Part shown: in pieces, positions 1 through 14,107 of the stretch
How positions within the stretch are numbered: the stretch's first letter is position 1
Layout: each line of letters opens with the position of its first letter
Assembly (NCBI RefSeq): GCF_014805625.2
Contig: NW_023998440.1
Coordinates: 1,169,762-1,233,761, forward strand
Reading direction: 5' to 3'
Source of the DNA: Glossina fuscipes
Taxonomy: Eukaryota > Arthropoda > Insecta > Diptera > Glossinidae
Length of the DNA stretch: 64,000 nucleotides
Position numbers and translations under genes: made by a program
Notes under the pieces: model-generated
Databases searched by the model: none
Told to the model about the DNA's origin: nothing
What the model saw: the letters and a program-made list of their open reading frames with translations, nothing else

Positions 1-570
1 TCATCCTGGCAATATTTGCATACCACGTCGAAAGAGCGATATTGATTTGGCAGCGATCCAATCACTCAGCCATTTTCGGTATTTCGAAACCTCGTGCCAG
101 CCAAGCCATGATGCATCGATCTGGATGTGGCAGAACGTCCCATTGGATTGGCAACGGTGTCTCCTTGACAACTCCTCCAATATACCGTCCGAGCGCTGTA
201 ATACAAGAGGATGACTTTGCGTTTGTTAACCGATATTGCTTGTTTGCAACAACGCATCGATGAATTTGTTCAAATAACGTCAGTAGACTCCTGCAGCAAC
301 AATTTGGTTCGTTTTTAGTAACTTGTAATACACTATATCCTGCTGATCCGATCGTATTTCGGTGTCGATGTGCATGGATCAGTAGAAAACTTTTCCTTTG
401 AAACAGGTCGAAGTGGCATGATGTGATGTCCATTGCCCCTGCTTTTGGATCTTCCTCATCGCATGTGAACGTCTAAAAAGAGTTGATTCATCAACTGCCA
501 AGCTATTCGAAAGTTTTGTGACAGATGGAGATTCGTTTTCTTCCAATAAGTCTTGCGATTATCTTTGGAA
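1..570 (-). pseudogene. Decayed mariner-family transposase, cut by the window edge
   Basis: Read on the minus strand in shifting frames, this stretch follows a mariner (IS630/Tc1/mariner) transposase in order. Near 540-450 lies a second helix-turn-helix region (VTKLSNSLAVDESTLFRR, then AMRKIQKQGQW). Near 330-270 lies the central DDE-fold segment (DIVYYKLLKTNQIVAAGVY). Near 130-90 comes WDVLPHP, where the family has WEVLPHPPYSPD, and then the C-terminal part (HGLAGTRFRN, DWIAA, LFRRGMQILP) running into position 1. Several stops and frame changes interrupt it, so it is inactive. The C-terminus and one inverted repeat lie outside the window. It is a fossil DNA transposon; no host function is suggested. 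Confidence 0.82.
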
Positions 571-3500
571 TTTTTATCTTATCATCTTATCATTATCTGC
601 GGAATTTTTGATCCTTCAGGCAGTTCAGGCAATTGGCATATGATCGAGCATTATCGCTATAAGCTTCTAAAAGTGCAATTTTGAACGTCCACTGATTAGC
701 GTCTATGTACACTGAATAACTAGTTCAGTAATACTAAATGGAAAACTGTTATTTTATGCAGAGAAATGTCAGAGCAACAGATAAAGAGGTGGGGTTTACA
801 GGCTTGCGATATTTATAAATGAATGCATTTAATGGAATTTTTAAGACATATTTCTGAGTACTGCAAACTGAGAGACAAATATAATACGCCAATAAGAACA
901 TAAGAAACTCTTAGCTGATTAAAATGCGATTTCATTCAAAATCTCTGAGATACTTTCAGATTCACTTGAAATACAGGATGACACTCCCAGAAAATTAACG
1001 GGGTCACCAAATTGTGCATCGGTTGTTCATAAAACGTACATAAGCTGCAGAAAGTGAAACAGTGCAGTCTTACTCTTAAGTTGTGTGAAGGAAAATCCTT
1101 CAAAATAAAATAATCTTGTCTGGATCTAAATTTCAGCGAACGTCCATCTTTGTACTCTCTGTAATTGCATTTTTTTAATATCACTATACCAAGTCCCACC
1201 GTAAGAGCTTTTATGTGAAATCTACAAAACTTTGCTAATGGCCGTTAGCGTTTATTTAAACAAAACTGGTATGAAGAGGAAGTAGTTACAACGTACGCAC
1301 CCTCTCCCATTTTAAACGAAATGAAGGCATTCAAAGAAGTAGCTTTAATCAACTAGAAAACGCAAAGCCCGATGGATCCTGCAAAACTTTGCTTTCATTA
1401 CATAAAACTTACACTCATTCCAATTTGCCTTTGAGGTCAAAGAAAGGCCATCCACGACTACTACTATTAACATTTCTTGAACTCTAAGTACTAATCTCTT
1501 TTATTACTTGTGTTAAAGTTCTTATTGAAGGTCTACGGGGGGAACTAATTATGTTACCATTATGGGGCAAGTGTCAAGTTAACGAATATATTTTATTTGC
1601 AATTAGCCATCGATATGTTTTAGATATTTTTCACACTGCTCAGTGCATCATAATCAATTATTCGCTCCGTCACAGTTTCATAGTTACAAACTATAGCCCA
1701 TAATAATATGAAGAAAATTCTTAAAATTTATACGAACAAGAATTTAACGATTAACGATAGTGTGTAAGAAGGGTATGCGATATTTGTACATATATACACA
1801 TTTACACTAGTATACATGTGTTCAGAAAGCGGTAAAATCATGATAATGTTAGGTCATAAATACACACCTTCTTTTCAACATGTGTACATGCGTACGTACA
1901 TATAAATGACCTCAAATTGCCAAAGCAGCCTTTATGTATAAAAAAGAGGAACGAAAACTAGAAAGAAAAAAGAAGAAAAACGCAGAAAAAACAGAAAAGA
2001 ATGATAAATTGCAATGATAGCAAAAGTTGTCAGTTATGAAACTAAGAAGAAGAGAATATACACAAAAATACGCATACAATCTTACTGTAAATGCAGTTAT
2101 GTACGGGTACAAATAGGAATAGCACACAAGCAAGCTTTGTGCGGTTCGAAGAGAAGCTCGAATACTCATCAACTCTCAAACGCACCAAGACTAATTTATG
2201 CAATAGAATACCCGTTTCAAAATGCCATTGCAATTTAATAAAAACTTCAAAACTTTATTCCCAGTTTCGAAATTCTTCCCCACTCTAATGCGTATTTATT
2301 TTTTTTGTTACCCTCAAATGAAAGGCCACCGTTCCACCAGTTGGTTCTCGCACCCGACATGAGGTTTCAGTGGACTTCTTAAGCTTGTATAAAATAAGCT
2401 CCCGTTTAGGTCCGTGATCTGCATAAAGGGCTGGTCGTCAAAGCGTTACTATAAGGCTTCAAGTTTTGACAACAGCAAAAAAAACGTAATCTCGAATTTC
2501 TCCTTATGACTGATTCTCGTTAGACAAAGACTACGAATAACCAGTTAATTGATCCTACTTGTTATCCTACTTGTCTTTTCATAAAAGTCCTTTCTTCTCT
2601 AAACTAATAATTTATGGTCAATTATGGACCTAATTACTTATAAGGCGTTATCAAGCTTCATTAAAATAACGTTACGGCATTGATGATGAAACACGTACGA
2701 CCTAACATAACAGATGGAAACAATATCACTACGATAGTACTGATGCACTATATACGATAAAAGGTATCATATACGAATTAATGGTGATTATCAAAAGATA
2801 TCGGTCAAGCTACATATGTTTTCTTTTCTGTTGTCCTATTAACATTAACCAATGGGTTAAATTAGATCGGGTTCATCTAAAATTTCTGAAAGATTGAATT
2901 CAGATCAAACTTTTGGTTGTCCCTAAATACGTCTTAATTGTTGTTACGGATAGCTTATGTACACTCGTTTTCAGTCTCAAGCTTTAAAAAAATAACCCAG
3001 TGTTTACGAGTGATCAAAAATATAACGAAAATCGGTATAGGAAGCAATTTTTAAGTAATCTAATGGTGCACATTAACTATCTCTCAAACAGTGTTTACCC
3101 GTGCAGTTGTCAAGTTAAATACGAACACTATTCTAGTAAAGTCAAAAAAAAAAGGTGGAATTTTCCGGGAATGAATTGTGGCTCTCACATAATTTTTACA
3201 CTCCTTCGTAGAGAATAACAGAAAAAAATTTCGTTTTCTTCATTAGAATCTATTCAAAATTTTCGGCTTCGAGTCCAACCAACTATAATCAGAATCGAAT
3301 GATCAAAAAGCAAAGCAAAAATGAACCTCGAATTACAAACTAAACCAAGTACGAACGAAGTTCAATAGGATGTGTGTGTTACAGGCTATGTAATAGATTT
3401 TAATATACGTATATTTTGTGGTAGTGTCGATAAAATACTGTGACCGATTTTAGTTGTGAAGCTTACATAAAATTTTGTTTTCAGTTAACTTTGTACACAT

Positions 3501-3660
3501 ACGTTTGAAAATAGTACGTTCACATAATGCGTACAAACATATATACATTGCACATTATAATCAGTAAGAGATCTAAAGAAATTTTTATACACACGCATAT
3601 ACATGCGCACATATATATATTTATATATGCATATGAAACGTAAAAGCCGGTCAGTAGTAG
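571..3660. other. AT-rich non-coding stretch, nothing recognised
   Basis: I see no gene, RNA or structured repeat here. Open frames are short, overlap on both strands and lack splice-bounded coding character. A dense run of A/G-rich sequence near 1930-2000 and ACAT/ATGT-rich sequence near 1780-1900 are simple-sequence bias. Confidence 0.5.
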
Positions 3661-4063
3661 ACGGAATTTTTTTTCGTTTTTTTTTTCTTTCTTTTCTTTC
3701 CTCTTAAGTAACGCACATTCTATGCCTATGCTCTTGACTTTGGCGATACTTAGTTACTGATATTTGATGTTTAAATCAGACAACTAGCCAACTGAAGCGA
3801 ACACACGAAAAACCAAGTCTGTGTGTAAGTTAACCGGTCAAATTCTCCTAAGTCGATACGATCCATACGATAGTCGTATACGCATACATGTATATATATG
3901 CAACTAACAGCATCATTGCCATCATCGTCATCAACAACATCATTGGCGGTCAGGGTTTTATCAACGTATTCCTCATCATCACCAACATCATTATCTTCGC
4001 AAAGTCATATATTGAAATATATATTCATAGAAATCGTGTGTGCGCTCAACTCATCATGGCCGC
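3661..4063. other. Low-complexity pyrimidine run and CAT-rich sequence
   Basis: A T/C-rich run at about 3665-3703 is followed by sequence with many scattered CAT triplets, leading into the perfect microsatellite. The frames that stay open through it are isoleucine- or serine-rich by-products of the triplet repeat, so I do not call a gene. Confidence 0.5.

Positions 4064-4096
<33 letters not shown>
4064..4096. repeat. (CAT)11 microsatellite
   Basis: Eleven perfect CAT units. They create artificial poly-Ile, poly-Ser and poly-His frames on the two strands. Confidence 0.95.
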
Positions 4097-4314
4097 AGCC
4101 ATTGCTGTTATCGTCATCTTATTAAAGAGTGCCAACTTAATTTGTAGAGGCAACATTTTCGCTCAAAACCATAGTCTTGTAACATCACATCATCATTCCT
4201 CTAACATGATTAACAACAATAACTAGTTGCTGTTAATGCTGCTGGTACGCCAATTGGTTAGTACATACCAAAAGTATAACTACGTGTTGAAGCTTTGGTA
4301 ATATCTACTCTTTC

Positions 4315-4373
4315 AAAAAAAAAAATAAAAAAAATAAAAAAATTAAAAATAAAAAAATTAAAAAATTTTTTTT
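4315..4373. repeat. A-rich low-complexity tract
   Basis: About 60 nt of A runs broken by single or double T, ending in a run of T. It could be the tail of an old retroposed insertion, but no matching body or target duplication was found. Confidence 0.85.
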
Positions 4374-5153
4374 CAATTCTTTACGCTTTAATGGACCGCG
4401 TTTTACCTCCAGTAAGAAACAATAAAAAAAAAAACAATGTGAATTTTACCGTTAGATTTTAGGGGAACATTGTTTCAGTTCACTGTGTCTATGTCTCTGC
4501 GTTATGACAACAATTTCATCTCGATAACATTTGCACCTTTTGAATTTTTCCATTCTACCGTTCATTAGCTGTTCTGGAGGCATGTTTCAGCTCTCTGTTT
4601 CGTCGCCTAAGCCCTGAAATATGAGCATAAAACGCGACTACTATTTCAAGTCGAGTCATCAGAGTTTCCGTAATGTTAGAAAAAGCCTAGCACGGCCCAA
4701 AATGATCCCTTCCAAAGCTAATTTGTTTACAAATATAAAAAAAGCATCTCAAAATCATTTAATAAATGCTTTCGGTAATCTATTACCGGACTGTTTGAAG
4801 ACAAAATAATTCCTTCAAACATAACCCGTGTTTACACGATAAAAATACCCTTAAGAAGTAAGCCGCGTCTCAAAAGCAACATAAAACAACGTATTATGGT
4901 CAGGGAAGGCCGCCCATAAGGTACCTTACGCCACATCGCCTAGTACATTTATTCGTTCGTTTTGGTGATAATATATCAAATATTACACACGATTCCCGCA
5001 TATTGAACCATCCCGTGATTCAAATTTCACAAACTTAATTTACTTCCCAAAAATGTTGTTATTTTTCAGTATCCGTCGTAGGAAACTAGAAATTACACTC
5101 TCTCTCGTTGCTTTTCGTCGAAACACTCATTAATATTGGAGTTGAAAAAATAG

Positions 5154-5455
5154 ACTTATGTGATCCAGATTCCCTAGTTTGAGTTTTTTTTTTTGTTTAT
5201 TTTGCTACTATTTTTAACCCATTTTTATATAGCGTTTGTCCTGGGCTCAAAGCTCGTCATTACTAAAATTCAGTACTAAATTTCATCAAAAAGTCTTGAA
5301 AAATTAGCACATGTAGGTTTTTGAACACAAAAATACTTGAACAGGCGTCAGACAAGTGGCAAGACAGACACGCTTATGTAATAGAGTGCTGGTCTCTCTT
5401 AAGGCTTTCTAGGTGTGAATACAACCTGTATCACAAGTGGTGTAAGGTGCAATGA
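5154..5455 (+). repeat. Dispersed repeat B, fragment
   Basis: It begins with a match to TGATCCAAATTC (here TGATCCAGATTC). It continues through the shared 'GGCTCAAAGC' and 'AAATTTCATCAAAAAGTCTTGAAAAATT' type blocks, and ends in a form of the shared terminus AAGTGGTGTAAGGTGCAA. The same ordered blocks recur near 14.5, 21.1 and 50.3 kb (plus) and 24.3 and 26.2 kb (minus). No protein-coding remnant is visible; the family is unclassified. Confidence 0.6.
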
Positions 5456-8400
5456 TCTACGTTTTCACATTTGGAATAGTTTTAAGAAAAAAGTTAAACG
5501 GATTGTCTGAATGGTGATGGCTTTATGTGAAACAGTTTAGAAGGAGACCTAATCACTTGGTTGTTAATATATCGTATAGACATGCCTCCATGACATTGTT
5601 TAAGCATTGGAGCAGAGCTGCAACTTCCCGATTTCTCAGATGAACTTGATTTTTCAGGTACAAGTCTATACACGACAACAAAGTTAGTAAAAAGTAAGTT
5701 TTGTCTTAAAAGGAAAAAAAAAAATGAAGAAATAAGAATTTTGAACAACTTATAAAATTGGATCTGCTTGGCTCACTTTTACCACTTTATAATTGCAAGA
5801 AAGAAGCACAACGTATGTGTCTTCGTCTGAAGAGTTTGCTTTAATTAAAAAAACTTTTTTATCAGAATTTGAGAGAATTTCCATATTAATATCGTTTTGT
5901 TAGAAGATGCAAAGTGTACATATATATAACTTATAATATTTATTAGAAAGTGAAATATATGAAATAAGCTTCGGATGTTCCGTGATGTTGAAAAATACAT
6001 TTCTATTCACAACTCGATTCTAGTTTTACTTAATTATATATGTCGACCCGTTTTATACTCGCTCTGAATAGCAGATGGATTAGGGTTGATCGTAAATAAT
6101 AGCCCCATTGAGTGTCGTTCAAGTTGGTCGTAAAAAAAATTTTTTATTTTTTAAGTCGTAAATTTTCTGGCATGCCTTATAATATTTACTGCCCCTTAGA
6201 AATATACGAAAACAAATTAATTAAAATCGATTACGAAATTTGCAAAAAATTCACAACAAAAGAACGATAACAAGAGATAGAACGAACACAACAGTTTGAG
6301 CCGAATTTTGCGGAGCTTATTTGTACCCCTTATTGGGCACGCGTATGAGTACAGAATGCAGTGAGAAAAAACATATCAGAGCCGGGATACTTGAGATTAA
6401 ATTGTTCTGCCACTCGGCCTAATAAACGGCCTTATTTGTATTAGGAATACAACTTATGTACATTTCTTTGCCCCAACGTCCTAAAGGATGGGGAATGTGT
6501 AAGTAGTCACAAAATGAAAGAGAAAAAGCCGTAACACTCCCAGCGGAATAGCTAATGTCACTCCCAAGTCTTGATGTAGAAGCTTGCTGCTTTCTGCTGC
6601 TATAGGCGTTGCTGGGAGAAGAATCCTTTGCTGGACCATACCATGACTAGTGGAATGCCTATTTCATTTAAGATCTCCTTCTCAAGAAGACGTATTAGCC
6701 ATTTGCTGCGTCGCTTACATGCATGACATAGAGGAAGGGTTTTCGAAGATGCTGGTCCAACATTTTACTGCAGCCTACCTACCAAAAACAAAGAGAACTA
6801 AGTAAATTATATTAGAATGTCAAAAAAAAAAAAAATTTGTAAGGACATAAGGGACGAAAGAAGTGACGAAACCGCTATGCTTTTGCCGTTCCATATATAT
6901 TTATATTTACATATTATAAATATGTACTTATTTATGAGAGGCTATTGCAAGCCCAATGAAGGCGTGTTTAACCGTTTGAGCACTTGGATATGCACAAGCA
7001 AGGAGAGTGAAATATCTTTTGCTTTCAGCAAATTCATAAAATATAATCCTATCGCTTTCTGCATGTCTAGGTCGAAGGGAGAAGACTCTTTCCCGAAACC
7101 ATAAACCTAAATTTTCTTATTTCTTAAGTTTTATGGCAAACATTTTTTTCCGGTTATTTTAACGAAAAGCGAGGAAGAACTCTAAGTGGGCAATATAACC
7201 GACGCTTGAAAAGAAGACATTTGAATTTATAGATATGTGACTTTTAATGTTTTCTCCCTTTTTTTTCTTTGTTATGTATATATTTTTGTAAACATGCTTT
7301 TTGGTGAGCATGCAACTGATCCAAGGCAATCATCTCGGCATTCAATAGTCACAGGCACTTATGCTCGCTCGTATTGTGTACATCAAAGTCAATCTTGGAA
7401 ATCAAACTAAAATTGAAATTTATGAGGGGACATAAAGTGTCACTTTTATTTTCAAACTGAATAAACAGAAGTCTGACTGCGAAATCCTTCTTGCGCTCCT
7501 CTTGTATGCAACAAAAGAAGAGAATACCAATTAAAAAAAAAAAAGCAAACAAAAAAATATTAGAAATATTCGTATAAAATCCACAAGCAGTTAAAAGTTG
7601 AAATCGTATAAAATATTTCGCAAAAATACTCTACGGCATGTGAGTCTATTGCTTTTTTTTTTTCTTCCTCTTTCCCTTGCCGTACAACACAAGTATAAGC
7701 GTACGTGATAAGTTCATGTTATTGTGGGATTAATACGTGATTTTATTCTGTTTTCTGTTTCTACTGAAAATATTCAGTTTAATTCTAACTATATTTGTTT
7801 GTATGAAACCACAGATTTCTTAAAGCTTAACAGTTTGTACACATGTCAAAAAAACAGATGTTTGAGATATTGTACAGAAAAACAAAAGAATCTTATTTGC
7901 AAAGTCAGCATATTTAGTTCATGAACAAACTATAATATTTTCATAACATTTGCACAATTCTATAAAGCAAACACATTAGTCATGTAGTCTCGATATAATT
8001 CTCACTTAAATCTCCAAAATGCGAAGATGTCATCAACGGGTGAAGCTATTTGCAACAGAACGATGGGCTCAGTGCTAAGACGTACTCGTCGCTGAGCATG
8101 TGACACTAGGAGAATAGAAAAGAGGGAGTTCGGTCCATGGTATGGCGAATATGGGAGAGATTACAAAATAAAGGTTTACCCGGATAGACGAGTACTCCTC
8201 TTCGTACTCTAGTTCTTCGAGCTAGTCAAAAAGTCAAGTGGCAGAAAATACACACGGCAACAACAGAAATCAATTCCTGAAATCTGTACTGATCCAGAAG
8301 AAGCTGGAAGACATTGGTATCGATAAGAATAAGGAGTATACCTGATATGGATCCCAATAATGTATTTGAAAAATTTTATAATGATACTTTGGAATAAGTA

Positions 8401-10661
8401 CTGAACCTTCAGAATCTAATAGCCTGACGGTGCGGCAGTCGTGATTTTCACTTTATGAACTTTGTATACGAATGAACATATAGTCTGCTGATAGTAATGT
8501 AGACGATGACGTAAAAGGGATTTCCTTACTGATTTCACGATTGCCGTACATTTTTCTGTCTTTCATGCATTTTGAGAAAGGAATTTAATTTTAATTCGCT
8601 TATTCTCTCTCACTAAGACTAAAATGTTACTCGAGAGAGAGCCAAATATCTTGCACTCCCCGATATTATCTAGAACAAGTAGCACTTCGCCTGGGCGTGT
8701 AGAGGAATTTCCACTAAGGTACATTATTTATTGAAGGCACTTTTTTGCGAAATGAAAAAGTGATGTACTTATTATAACGAGTATGTATGAGACGATACAA
8801 AAATTCACAAAAGCACAATTTGTTGGACAATCTGCTCATTGTTGTTAGGACTTGCTTCTTCTACGAACCGTCGCAGTCCAGAAATTCAATCTCCCAACAC
8901 AGGCTTCCAATATCTCTTAAATCGGTCGATGCATGCGTGCTGAGAATGCTTTATTCACACCTTCCGGAAGCAAGGCAGTCGCCAACATTTAGGGGTTTCC
9001 TTTACTTCTACAGGGCCGAAGTATCAATATCAGCGTATCCATACAGCGTGTGTACGATTGATCGGGCTATCTCCCAACTGATCTGGGTCTTCTACAGACG
9101 ACAGTAAGCTCAAAATTCATCTTCCGAGTAGCAATATCCTGGTTGCCTGACGCCTAGACTCGAGGATGCCAAAATCGCCTTCATTAAAATTAAAGTCAAT
9201 TAAAGTATGTTAAGGATAAAAAATAAGTTAAGACGGGCGACGCAACTGACTAACGTAATATCATACCAAGCAAGATGTACTCTTTACCTCGCAAACATTC
9301 CAAAATATGCAAACGTTTGATCATTGCTTAAACAATTGCCATTCAATTTATGGATGTAAGCTACTTGGAGATGAGAGATTACGAAATAGCATTTTTAGGT
9401 GCAAGGTCTGAATTAAAAACAAGTTCGATTGAATTAGAATTCGCAAATGGCCACGCCAGTTTGAAGGAGGTTTCTCTGCCAAGCAGTGAGTAGCGAAGTA
9501 CGAAGACAACCTACTACGAACAACCCGCAGTATTAGGCCCTGTTTACATCAACACGATTGACTCAGGTCTTCGCAGACAATGCATGCAAAATTAATCAAT
9601 CAATCAAAAGAAACGGTCAGAAATAACTAAGGCATAGGAAGTGCGACTTCCAGGCTCTACCACATAAGCGACAGCAGATCGTTTACAGCTTTGAAGCGCA
9701 CTAAAGGAATTAATAAGTCGTACTTTAGACAATCACTCACCGTCAGACTATTGTATCTCTTTATTCCATGCGGGTTAAATTCTACAGATCTTACCGAACA
9801 GAGAGGTGTGTATATCACAGCCTTTTTGCTTAGAAGTTACAACAAAATAATTTGTATTATATTTTTCACTTTCTTCGTCGTCGAATTATATTCAAAAAAG
9901 AGAAAGAGAAGAGAAAAATCTTGACCTTACTTAACTGACGCCTTAAGTCAGCATCTTTAAGATGGCATTAAATTGTAGAAATGCTTGCAACTATGCGTGC
10001 ATGCACACACAATAAGCCCATAAGAAAGATTGTAAGCTTATTTACACGACAAGTTATAAAGAAAAGAAGAAAGAAAAGGCGAAACCTTAAATGTAATAAA
10101 GTAAACATAATAAGTCCAAGGGAAAAAGCAAGAAAAACAAGAACAACAACATGAGCAGATCTTTCGTGACACGCAATTGCAATTAATGAAGCTTAAAACT
10201 AAATAAACACAAATCTCTTCTTAGAGCAAACATTAACCGAGAGTATGTGTATAAGAGAACGAACCTTTTAGGTTCGTTTAGTGATGAAAGAATTCCAAAG
10301 AATTAACAAAACAAATACTCTCAAGAAAAGTTATTAAGACGTCAAGCGAGCGTCAATTGGTTCTTTTGGAAAAAGATCTAGTGTAAGGAGACGCTAACGT
10401 CTTAAGAAAAAAAAAAAGAAAAAAACATGTGCTCCAAGCGTACGTTTTGCTATATGCATATGAAGACGTTTCCATCAAGTGCTTAGTTGATGCTAAGGTT
10501 GATGGTGTGGACAGACGGAAAAGTAAAAAGAGTTGCGTGCCGTTTGAAATATGTTTTTAAACGTAATCATGTTGAGGATTATTGAAGTATAAAGAGAAGT
10601 GTTTAGTTTGTTTATGTTTGAAATTCTCAAATATCAATATTTGTTGTAGTTGTTGATTTTG
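5456..10661. other. AT-rich stretch without a recognised gene
   Basis: Nothing here can be assigned. Less AT-rich patches near 6300-6780, 7990-8400 and 8650-9130 may be remnants of old insertions, since their composition differs from the surroundings, but their frames are broken and match no family I know. The longest uninterrupted frame, 8787-9107 on the plus strand (106 codons), has no recognisable domain. Confidence 0.45.
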
Positions 10662-10685
10662 TTTTTTTTTTTTTTTTTTTTTTTT
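10662..10685. repeat. Poly-T tract (24 T)
   Basis: Uninterrupted homopolymer; read on the minus strand it gives a meaningless poly-Lys run in a short frame. Confidence 0.9.
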
Positions 10686-12811
10686 AATTTTTATATATTC
10701 TCTATTATATGAAATCATTTTTAATGAAGCCAGGCATAAAGCGCCTTTGTAACGCTTTGTTGGAATTTTTTCGAGGAAGATACGTTCGAAAGCCACAATT
10801 TTGATATTATTATCGGGATTTTGAACAAGAAATCGGACAAGACCCTTAATGCATGTATGTATGCAATACATCCGTCCTTTGAAACAGCTAAACAATGGAT
10901 CTTAGATTTATCACTATACCTGGAAGCTTTGCGAAACTAACAGTAAGCTAGAATATATGCGCAACTGTACGGTTTCTATTCGTACGTGCTTTGCACATTA
11001 ACGAAGTAAAACGTATTTTATCAACAAATCAACAATTCGAGTTGCGTGCATCAAGCAGTTGCCAATTTAGATATCATATGCAATTGCATCACGATGACAA
11101 GAATAATTTAATTTAATCATTTACTCTTTCAACGCCATTCGCTCGTTAAAAGTCCTTTAAATACAATTTTATTCAGTTGGTAATTGTCATGTCATTCACT
11201 CGATTGCATGCGTAGAAATTTGTAAAGAAATATGTTAATAATAGGTTTAATATCATCCTAAAGATATTTATTTGCTTTGATATCCGAGTTGGTCACTTGA
11301 CCACTTCGTTCTCACTTGCACACACATCACGGATTTATAAATAAATAATCACTGGTTTTTCTTAGATGTTCACCAGTTACATATTTTCCATGCCTTTCTA
11401 AACTGTGCGCTAGAGGGTCATTAAATATTTTAAAGCCATTCATAAAAGGAGCTATAATGGAGTATCGTCAGAAAAATGGGAATTCTACTTGAACAGGCAG
11501 AACATGTCAATTGTTAACGTCTGCACCTGGAATGAAGTCCTAATCAAACGGCTTCTCTAGAACTATTGGCAATTAATTACTTGAATTGATTCGTCCTCAA
11601 CCTTGCAAGACTATTCTGCAAGAGAGAGGTTCTATTCCAAAACAGACATACCAGAATTGAAACTTTTAGGTATCGGCCAAATGTTCACCTCTGGGCAGGA
11701 CGAGGCCTATCAAGCACCCCTTCTTATTTAATGGAGACACCACAGCCACCATGAGTACTACCCGAACGGCCGCACCTAAGCGGTCAAGCCTTACGCATCC
11801 GTTGAACCGGTTGCGTGCAGATTGTAATTGAATATACCAACTTCCTCCGAAGTTTCTTACATGTTATATCATATGCAAGATTTCTCTCGAGGCATCTTGG
11901 CAAACACTATGCCCCTACACGCCTAAGCAAGTACACGTGAAATTGAGTGACCGGGCAACCTCCCGGTCCCCCACAGATTCCATAGTTTCATTGCATAATG
12001 CTGTAGAATTATCGACATTACGTATATCACTATGTTCTTTATGTTCACAATTGCATTCGGGTTATCCATACTTCCTGGAATGCCATCCAACTACTCTCAA
12101 CGCTGAATTTATTGTATAAGGAGAAGTAATCAACCCAATCAAAATGCATACGTTAGGCAGATCGTCACTCTACACCTCCTCCATAATCATAGGGTTTATC
12201 CTGAAACTCTTTTGTATTTGGTCAGTAAGTCTGCACGAAGACGAACGCCGACCGTCTCGAAGACTCAAAGGAAACGATCTCCGTCGTCGGGGAAACTTGA
12301 AAAATTAATAAACGATCGATTAAAAGAACTATTAATTAGAGAAAAAATGTTTGGTGCATATAGGTCAGAGGGTAGCGTATTCAAGTTCATGTCGTGTTGA
12401 AATCTTTTCCTGTCTTTTGCTTCTCATCGCGCATTGTAATCGTCATGTCGCTTTAAGTCATCCGGAAAAACTAGTTACGGGTTATTTATACCTTTTGTAT
12501 TGCAGCTATAGGTGATTTGTTATGGTACAGTTGCATGCACAATCGAATTAGAGTAGAAAGTCGGTTCTGAGAAGTTTCGGCAACTTCATCCACACAAGTG
12601 ACACGGATTTGAACCTTAAAAAAATTTGTTCGTTTACCAAATAGATTCACGGAAGAGTGTGAAGTTAAAATTAAATTTAACTAACAAAGACACAACACGA
12701 TATTTTCAACACAGATCTGTGACATCCTTAACATAGTTCTGTTCAACGAAGTCCCGGAAAAATTGAAATCGAAATGTAGTTGAAATAGAAGGTTAAAAAA
12801 GAAATTATTAA
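10686..12811. other. No recognised gene; GC-richer patch at 11.64-11.83 kb
   Basis: Mostly AT-rich filler. About 11640-11830 is clearly richer in G+C and has a sharp edge against its neighbours, as an inserted element would. All frames are interrupted and I recognise no family. A short basic frame at 12212-12400 (RRRTPTVSKTQRKR...) is not convincing as a gene. Confidence 0.4.
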
Positions 12812-13330
12812 AAAAAACAAGCAATATTCGGCCCCGCCGAATCTCGTATACCCGCCATTATCCCTTTCACATTCTACTCTCCAAGTTTTTTATTTGATAC
12901 CCACATCGATGGTATTATTAAGAAAAAAGCAATCGCGATGTCCGCAATATTCATTTCGGAATTAAGCCGTTTATATGCAGATAATGTACCTTCATTAGAC
13001 GAGTGTACAAAATAGATGTAAACATTCAGTTTTATTTTGTGAATAAAATAAAATTTTACTCCTTTTACTTTGTGTGGGCATGGTTTTTAAACGTTGAAAT
13101 TAGAGTGTTTTCTACAAGATTTCAACCTTCTAACTTAAATGCAAGTAACGAGCAAAAAATCAAACACAGACATACGGACTGACGGACATGTCTAAATCAA
13201 TTGAAAATTTCACGCTGATCAACAATATATCGTGTACAGCGTCTCTGAAGGTTCCTTTTGGGTGTTACATACATTTTGAAAAAGAACAAAATGAGTATAC
13301 TCCCGCCTTACACTGTTGAGTATAAAAATC
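12812..13330 (-). repeat. Dispersed repeat A, minus orientation
   Basis: It starts with the reverse of the family's 3' terminus (ACAAGCAATATTCGG, elsewhere ACAAGTAAGAAAATTATATTCGG). It ends with the blocks ACATACGGACTGACGGACATG, GATCAACAATATAT and TCTCTGAAGGTTCC/GGGTGTTAC, which are common to this type of insect interspersed repeat. It has no open reading frame of its own and is presumably non-autonomous. Confidence 0.6.
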
Positions 13331-14107
13331 AAAAAACAGCTTAACAGATTTCTGTTAAAACATTTCATTTGTTTCCTTGGTAATGACGCTTACGTTTATC
13401 TTCAAATCCCTGATCTTCGGTAGTCATTTTGCAGCCAAGATTGGCGTAATTGCTCACTTTCTAATACGAAGCATGTCTCTAGTGAACACATATACAGGAT
13501 TCAGGAAATTCAAAATTTCCTAAGCATTCTGAATGAATTGCCACATAAGACAATTATCTGCTTTGAAAATCGAAAAACATATTTCGTAAAGGCCGAAAAG
13601 TCTGTTCAACCAACTAACACTGCTTCTTCCAGTCCCCTGTGGAGTTAATATTTCTCCTATCCGACCTAGTGGTGGCTTAATAATAATTCGAGCAGTCGAG
13701 GTATTTTTCCTTTCACGATTTGCTTCAAATATTACAGTTAATAATATAAGACATGATATTCAACGCAACTTTCAAAATGTAGATCCAGCCAATTTAAGGT
13801 TTAGTAAATCATTTCTTAATCAGCTTATGAGTAAGCAATTTTATCCAGCAGATGTTTTCTCGCCTAAAATTTATTAAACAATTTCTCTTTATTTAATCAA
13901 AGAACTAAATATCGTAGCCCGATCACTTCGCAACTTTCTGTCCATGCTTTTCATTCTCATTCACTCGCATAAAAGAATAGTTGCAATTCCGCATGCTTTT
14001 ATACACACACAAGATGGTGAGTGCTCTGCAATAGCTATCACATCTGAATATATTTAAGTTCTAAATTTGTTTTTACTAGGTCTGGATTAATTTTCTGGTT
14101 TCTTACG
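13331..14107. other. No feature seen
   Basis: AT-rich sequence between a repeat A copy and the SINE target site; no frame, RNA or repeat recognised. Confidence 0.5.

Noticed and set aside
3888..4226. A 112-codon Ile-rich membrane-like protein
   Set aside because: The frame is produced by the CAT microsatellite and its degenerate flanks.
10557..10895. A Lys-rich 112-codon protein on the minus strand
   Set aside because: Its centre is the poly-T tract read as poly-Lys, and the flanks are random AT-rich sequence.
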